Assembly: GCA_028293055.1 (NCBI GenBank)
Contig: JAQGLD010000561.1
Span: 1-8,982 of the forward strand
Reading direction: 5' to 3'
Length of the DNA stretch: 8,982 nucleotides
Source: Alphaproteobacteria bacterium
Lineage (GTDB): Bacteria > Pseudomonadota > Alphaproteobacteria > Sphingomonadales > Sphingomonadaceae
Shown here piece after piece: positions 6,771-8,982 of the stretch. How positions within the stretch are numbered: the first letter of the stretch is position 1; each line of letters opens with the position of its first letter. The notes beneath the pieces were generated by a model. It was not told the origin of the DNA. It saw only the letters and a list, made by a program, of their open reading frames with translations, and ran no database searches. The position numbers and the translations under genes were made by a program.

Positions 6771-7468
6771 GGCCTCGCCGCATAAGCGGTCGGATCGGGC
6801 AGGCCGGCTTCCTCGAATCCGCGGGCGCGCAGCCGGCAGCTGTCGCAATAGCCGCAATGGCGGGCGGTCCCGGCCGAATCGACGACCGGATCGTAGCAGG
6901 ACCAGCTGAGCCCGGCGTCGAGGCCGAGCCGCGCCGCCTCGCGGGCGATGTCGGCCTTCGTCATGTGCTGGAGCGTCGCGTGAATCCGGAACGCCTCGCC
7001 GCCGGCGCCGGCCTTGGTGGCGAGCGAAGCGAGCCGCTCGAAGGCTGCAATGAAGTCCGGGCGGCAATCGGGATAGCCGGAATAATCGAGCGCATTGACC
7101 CCGATGAAAAGGTCGCGCGACCCCGCAGCCTCCGCCCAGCCGAGCGCGAGCGAGAGGAAGATGGTGTTGCGGGCCGGAACATAGGTGACCGGGACGTCGT
7201 CGCCGACGCCGCTCTTGGGGACATCGATGTCCGCGGTCAGCGCCGAGCCGCCGAAGGCGCGAAGGTCGAGCGGCAGGACGATATGGCGCTCGGCACCGAT
7301 CGCGGCAGCGACCCGCGCGGCGGATTCGAGCTCGACCCGGTGGCGCTGCCCGTAATCGACGGTGAGCGCGAGCAGGCCATAGCCCTGCTCGCGCGCGTGA
7401 CCGGCGGCGACCATCGAGTCGAGGCCGCCCGAAACGAGCACGACCGCCTTTTTCGAGACTAGATCCAT
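6767..7468 (-). CDS. queC: 7-cyano-7-deazaguanine (preQ0) synthase
   Basis: ATP-dependent enzyme that converts 7-carboxy-7-deazaguanine and ammonia to preQ0 for queuosine in tRNA. It has 233 residues; E. coli QueC has about 231. The PP-loop ATP motif VSGGLDS is at 12-18, DYGQRH at 38-43, [14 protein letters not shown] at 96-109, and the zinc-binding cysteines are C191, C205, C208 and C211 (SCYDP...[11 protein letters not shown]). The ATG at 7468 fits the family N-terminus, but it is preceded by a GCC repeat with no visible ribosome site. The frame stays open upstream to 7606, but that extension would run through the terminator and RNA-like elements, so I reject it. queD and other queuosine genes are not in the window. 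Confidence 0.95.
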   Translation of the reverse strand: MDLVSKKAVVLVSGGLDSMVAAGHAREQGYGLLALTVDYGQRHRVELESAARVAAAIGAERHIVLPLDLRAFGGSALTADIDVPKSGVGDDVPVTYVPARNTIFLSLALGWAEAAGSRDLFIGVNALDYSGYPDCRPDFIAAFERLASLATKAGAGGEAFRIHATLQHMTKADIAREAARLGLDAGLSWSCYDPVVDSAGTARHCGYCDSCRLRARGFEEAGLPDPTAYAARP

Positions 7469-7517
7469 GGCGGCGGCGGCTAATCGGGAACCGGGTTTCG
7501 CGCAAGCGGAGCCGCAC

Positions 7518-7549
7518 AAAAGAACGGGCCGCCCGGTAAAGGACGGCCC
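7518..7549 (-). terminator. Rho-independent terminator in the hslO-queC gap
   Basis: GGGCCGTCC (7549-7541) pairs with GGGCGGCCC (7534-7526) over a TTTACC loop with one G-T pair, followed by GTTCTTTT (7525-7518) on the minus strand. It would end either the candidate small RNA or the hslO transcript, and it insulates queC, whose start lies 50 bases further on. Confidence 0.8.
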
Positions 7550-7612
7550 AGTTGAGGCTATCAGCCTGCTAGGGAGGAAAGCGTGCCCACAATCGGCACG
7601 ATCCATTCCCTA
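7518..7612 (-). ncRNA. Candidate small RNA, suhB/alpha-r8 (MmgR)-like
   Basis: Minus-strand element between hslO and queC. In order of transcription it shows hairpin 1, CGTGCC-(7)-GGCACG at 7600-7582; the unpaired 10-mer TTTCCTCCCT at 7580-7571; a small hairpin, AGGCT-GAT-AGCCT at 7567-7555; and a 9-bp terminator stem with a U-rich tail ending near 7518. I recall a hairpin, an exposed UUUCCUCCCU 10-mer and a terminal hairpin as the signature of the alphaproteobacterial suhB/alpha-r8 (MmgR) family. Its 10-mer can pair with Shine-Dalgarno sequences of target mRNAs. The 5' end is a guess, as I see no convincing -10/-35 pair. It could instead be a structured 3' UTR of hslO. A covariance-model search would settle the family. 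Confidence 0.55.
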
Positions 7613-7623
7613 CCATCATCAGG

Positions 7624-7639
7624 GTAAACACAAGGTTAA
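7624..7639 (-). promoter_or_regulatory. CtrA-like site upstream of the candidate small RNA
   Basis: On the minus strand TTAAC-N6-TTTAC (7639-7624) differs by one base from the CtrA consensus TTAAC-N6-TTAAC (also written TTAA-N7-TTAA) known from Caulobacter and other alphaproteobacteria. It sits between the hslO stop and the RNA-like element. A single near-match found by eye can be chance in non-coding DNA. Confidence 0.35.
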
Positions 7640-7680
7640 CGCGCCGGGCCCGCAAGCGCCGTCAAAGTCGTTTTTCTCGC

Positions 7681-8598
7681 TCAGTCGCCGAAATCACTCA
7701 GCGAGATCGGGAAGACCCGCGAACAGAATTCGCAATCGACGCTGATGAAGCCGTCCTCGTCCACCATTTCGGCTCGCTCTTCAGCCCCGAATCGGCTGAT
7801 CACCCCTTTGATATAGTCGAAATTGCAGCGGCACCCCTTGGCCAGCTCGACCGCCCCGAGCACCCGAACCTCCTCCTCGTGAAAGAGTCGCCACAGCGCG
7901 TCTTCGAGCGGGAGATGCGGATCGGTGAGCTCGGTGCCCTTGATCGTCTCGGAGAGGATCCGGACATGGTCCCATTCCGGATCGTCCAGTCTGGTGTGCA
8001 GCCGGTCCCTGCCCTCCTCGCCCTCCGGAAGATGCTGGACCAGGATCCCGCCGGCGACATGGCCGGTATCGTCGATCGCGACCCGGACGACGCTCGGCAG
8101 CTGCTCGGACTGGGTGAAATAATTCTGCACGGCCTCGGCAAGCGAAGCGCCTTCGAGCGGAACGATGCCCTGATAGCGTTCCTCGGCGGCGGCTTGGTCG
8201 AAGGTGATCGCGAGATAGCCCTTGCCGAACAGGGCGGCGAGATCGCGGTGGCTCGGGAGCTGGGCGAGGCGAGAGGGGTCGAAACGGACATAGCCGCGCA
8301 GCTCGCCGGCCTTGTAGTCGCAGACCAGGAGATCGACGATCCCGCTCTCGGTCTGCGCCTGGATGGTCATCTGCCCCTCATCCTCCTTGAGCAGCGAGCC
8401 AAGCAGCGCGGTCAGCACCAGGGCCTCGGACAGGATGCGTGCGATCGGGGCCGGATAATCGTGGGCTGAAAGGATGTGGTCGAGCAAAGGCCCGAGCCGG
8501 ACGATACGGCCGCGCGCGTTGCGATGCGGAATGGTGAAGCCGAGCGCCTCGTCGAGATGGTCGGTCAGCGCCGCCTTGATGCTTTGGGGGGAAGTCAT
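7681..8598 (-). CDS. hslO: Redox-regulated chaperone Hsp33
   Basis: Hsp33 family holdase chaperone, 305 residues, activated in the cytosol when oxidants remove its zinc and oxidise its cysteines. The zinc-binding cysteines are intact: C256 and C258 (GCRCNF) and C289 and C292 (CEFC), in the arrangement CXC-X30-CX2C. N-terminal features typical of the family include the IPHRNARGRIVRLGPLLDHIL stretch (23-43, here split in two blocks), LSEALVLTALLGSLLK (56-71) and Y-V-R-F after LRG (100-106). The ATG at 8598 is preceded by only a weak ribosome site. Alphaproteobacterial hslO often follows argD-argF; here the gene upstream on this strand is argD, 166 bases away. The gene ends at 7681, just before the small-RNA region. 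Confidence 0.96.
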   Translation of the reverse strand: MTSPQSIKAALTDHLDEALGFTIPHRNARGRIVRLGPLLDHILSAHDYPAPIARILSEALVLTALLGSLLKEDEGQMTIQAQTESGIVDLLVCDYKAGELRGYVRFDPSRLAQLPSHRDLAALFGKGYLAITFDQAAAEERYQGIVPLEGASLAEAVQNYFTQSEQLPSVVRVAIDDTGHVAGGILVQHLPEGEEGRDRLHTRLDDPEWDHVRILSETIKGTELTDPHLPLEDALWRLFHEEEVRVLGAVELAKGCRCNFDYIKGVISRFGAEERAEMVDEDGFISVDCEFCSRVFPISLSDFGD

Positions 8599-8648
8599 GC
8601 TCGCGATGTGGCTAACCCGACGGGAAGGTTCAATATCTATCCTCGCCT

Positions 8649-8679
8649 CCCCTCCCGCTTCCGGCAGCGGGGGCAGGGG
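8649..8679. repeat. GC-rich imperfect palindrome in the argD-hslO gap
   Basis: CCCCTCCCGC (8649-8658) faces GCGGG...AGGGG (8667-8679) across an 8-base loop, with a 3-base bulge in the right arm. Its left arm is identical to that of the palindrome at 8738. It looks like a degraded copy of a REP-like element. Confidence 0.5.
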
Positions 8680-8737
8680 CAGGAAATGCGTTCAGTGAAA
8701 GCCTCGGGGCCGATTCGGGCACCTGTCGACCCCGTAA

Positions 8738-8759
8738 CCCCTCCCGCGAGCGGGAGGGG
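8738..8759. repeat. Perfect REP-like palindrome after argD
   Basis: CCCCTCCCGC and GCGGGAGGGG form 10-bp perfect arms around GA, 5 bases beyond the argD stop codon. It resembles dispersed intergenic palindromes of alphaproteobacterial genomes. With no T run it is probably not an intrinsic terminator, though it may protect the argD mRNA end. Confidence 0.65.
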
Positions 8760-8764
8760 GGAGC

Positions 8765-8982
8765 TCAAGCCGCCTTGTCGACCTCGAAATGCCGAGCGGC
8801 CTCGGAGAGCCGCTCGACGAACTCCGTCACATGCGCTTCCTCAATGATCAAAGGCGGAAGCACCCGTATGACATTGTCGGCGGCGGCAACGGTGAGCAGG
8901 CCGTGCTCGCGCAAATGGGTCACGAAGGCGCGGCTGTCGGCCTTCATCTTCACTCCGAGCATCAGGCCGAGGCCGCGGACGC
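8765..8982 (-). CDS. argD: Acetylornithine aminotransferase (C-terminal end, cut by window end)
   Basis: Last 71 residues of a class-III PLP-dependent aminotransferase, best matched to ArgD, which interconverts N-acetylornithine and N-acetylglutamate semialdehyde in arginine synthesis. The visible part has VRGLGLMLGVKM (the small-domain RG-G-LM-G segment), then HLREHGLLTVAAADNVIRVLPPLIIEEAHVTEFVERL, the standard C-terminal strand with the IRVLPPL motif. The active-site lysine lies beyond the window. Other class-III enzymes (for example succinylornithine or 4-aminobutyrate transaminases) end similarly; the position upstream of hslO supports ArgD. It ends in TGA at 8767-8765. Confidence 0.88.
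   Translation of the reverse strand, partial: VRGLGLMLGVKMKADSRAFVTHLREHGLLTVAAADNVIRVLPPLIIEEAHVTEFVERLSEAARHFEVDKAA

Noticed and set aside
6771..7517. N-terminal half of a 457-codon minus-strand frame ending in queE, suggesting a fusion protein
   Set aside because: This part overlaps queC in another frame and is Arg-rich without motifs. queE has its own GTG start coupled to the queC stop.
7469..7606. Upstream extension of queC to an earlier ATG
   Set aside because: It would be translated through the terminator and the candidate small-RNA elements; the family N-terminus starts at 7468.
7518..7680. preQ1 riboswitch upstream of queC
   Set aside because: The context is right for one, but I could not find the short hairpin plus A-rich tail and pseudoknot pairing of the preQ1 class, and the strong terminator is preceded by a different hairpin/10-mer layout.
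1..8982. Defence island, prophage or other undescribed multi-gene system
   Set aside because: All recognisable genes are core metabolic or housekeeping genes, with no nuclease, reverse transcriptase, integrase, toxin-antitoxin pair or direct-repeat array. The only candidate novelty is at the level of RNA and regulatory sites and two uncharacterised envelope proteins.

Overview
The window looks like ordinary chromosomal DNA from a high-GC alphaproteobacterium, most likely a sphingomonad (Sphingomonadales). That placement is inferred from protein character, alphaproteobacterial-style gene neighbourhoods and base composition, not from a search. I see no transposase, integrase, tRNA, rRNA or CRISPR array, and no sign of a defence system. 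Twelve protein genes are supported. Two of them (cytochrome b and ArgD) are cut by the window ends.

Layout. Bases 1-1245 (minus) hold cytochrome b (partial) and the Rieske protein of the cytochrome bc1 complex, translationally coupled by a 4-base overlap. Divergent from them, 1440-3323 (plus) is a tightly overlapping cluster: a TrmL-type tRNA 2'-O-methyltransferase, oxygen-dependent coproporphyrinogen oxidase HemF, and a GNAT acetyltransferase. A polytopic membrane protein (4046-3300, minus) converges on this cluster. lipB (octanoyltransferase, 4214-4873, plus) is divergent from the membrane gene. It is followed by a small Asn/Thr-rich lipoprotein gene with its own likely promoter and a strong terminator, then by a secreted four-cysteine protein of unknown function (5454-6122). 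Convergent with that, on the minus strand, are queC and queE (queuosine/preQ0 synthesis), joined by a GTGA overlap. Upstream of queC on the same strand is a stretch without a protein gene (7469-7680), then hslO (Hsp33 chaperone) and the C-terminus of argD.

How the genes fit together. Cytochrome bc1, HemF (heme synthesis using O2), LipB (lipoate for the 2-oxoacid dehydrogenases) and Hsp33 (oxidative-stress chaperone) suit an aerobically respiring cell. TrmL and QueC/QueE both serve tRNA anticodon-loop modification but lie in separate transcription units.

The most interesting non-coding signal is the hslO-queC gap. On the minus strand it carries a hairpin, an unpaired 10-mer TTTCCTCCCT, a second small hairpin and a Rho-independent terminator. 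This arrangement matches what I recall of the alphaproteobacterial suhB/alpha-r8 (MmgR) small RNA family. Just upstream is a sequence close to the CtrA recognition motif. Other points worth a look are a perfect 8-bp inverted repeat before lipB, a 14-bp tandem repeat behind the lipoprotein terminator, a hairpin that contains the stop codons of two convergent genes, and GC-rich palindromes in the argD-hslO gap, where argF would usually be expected.
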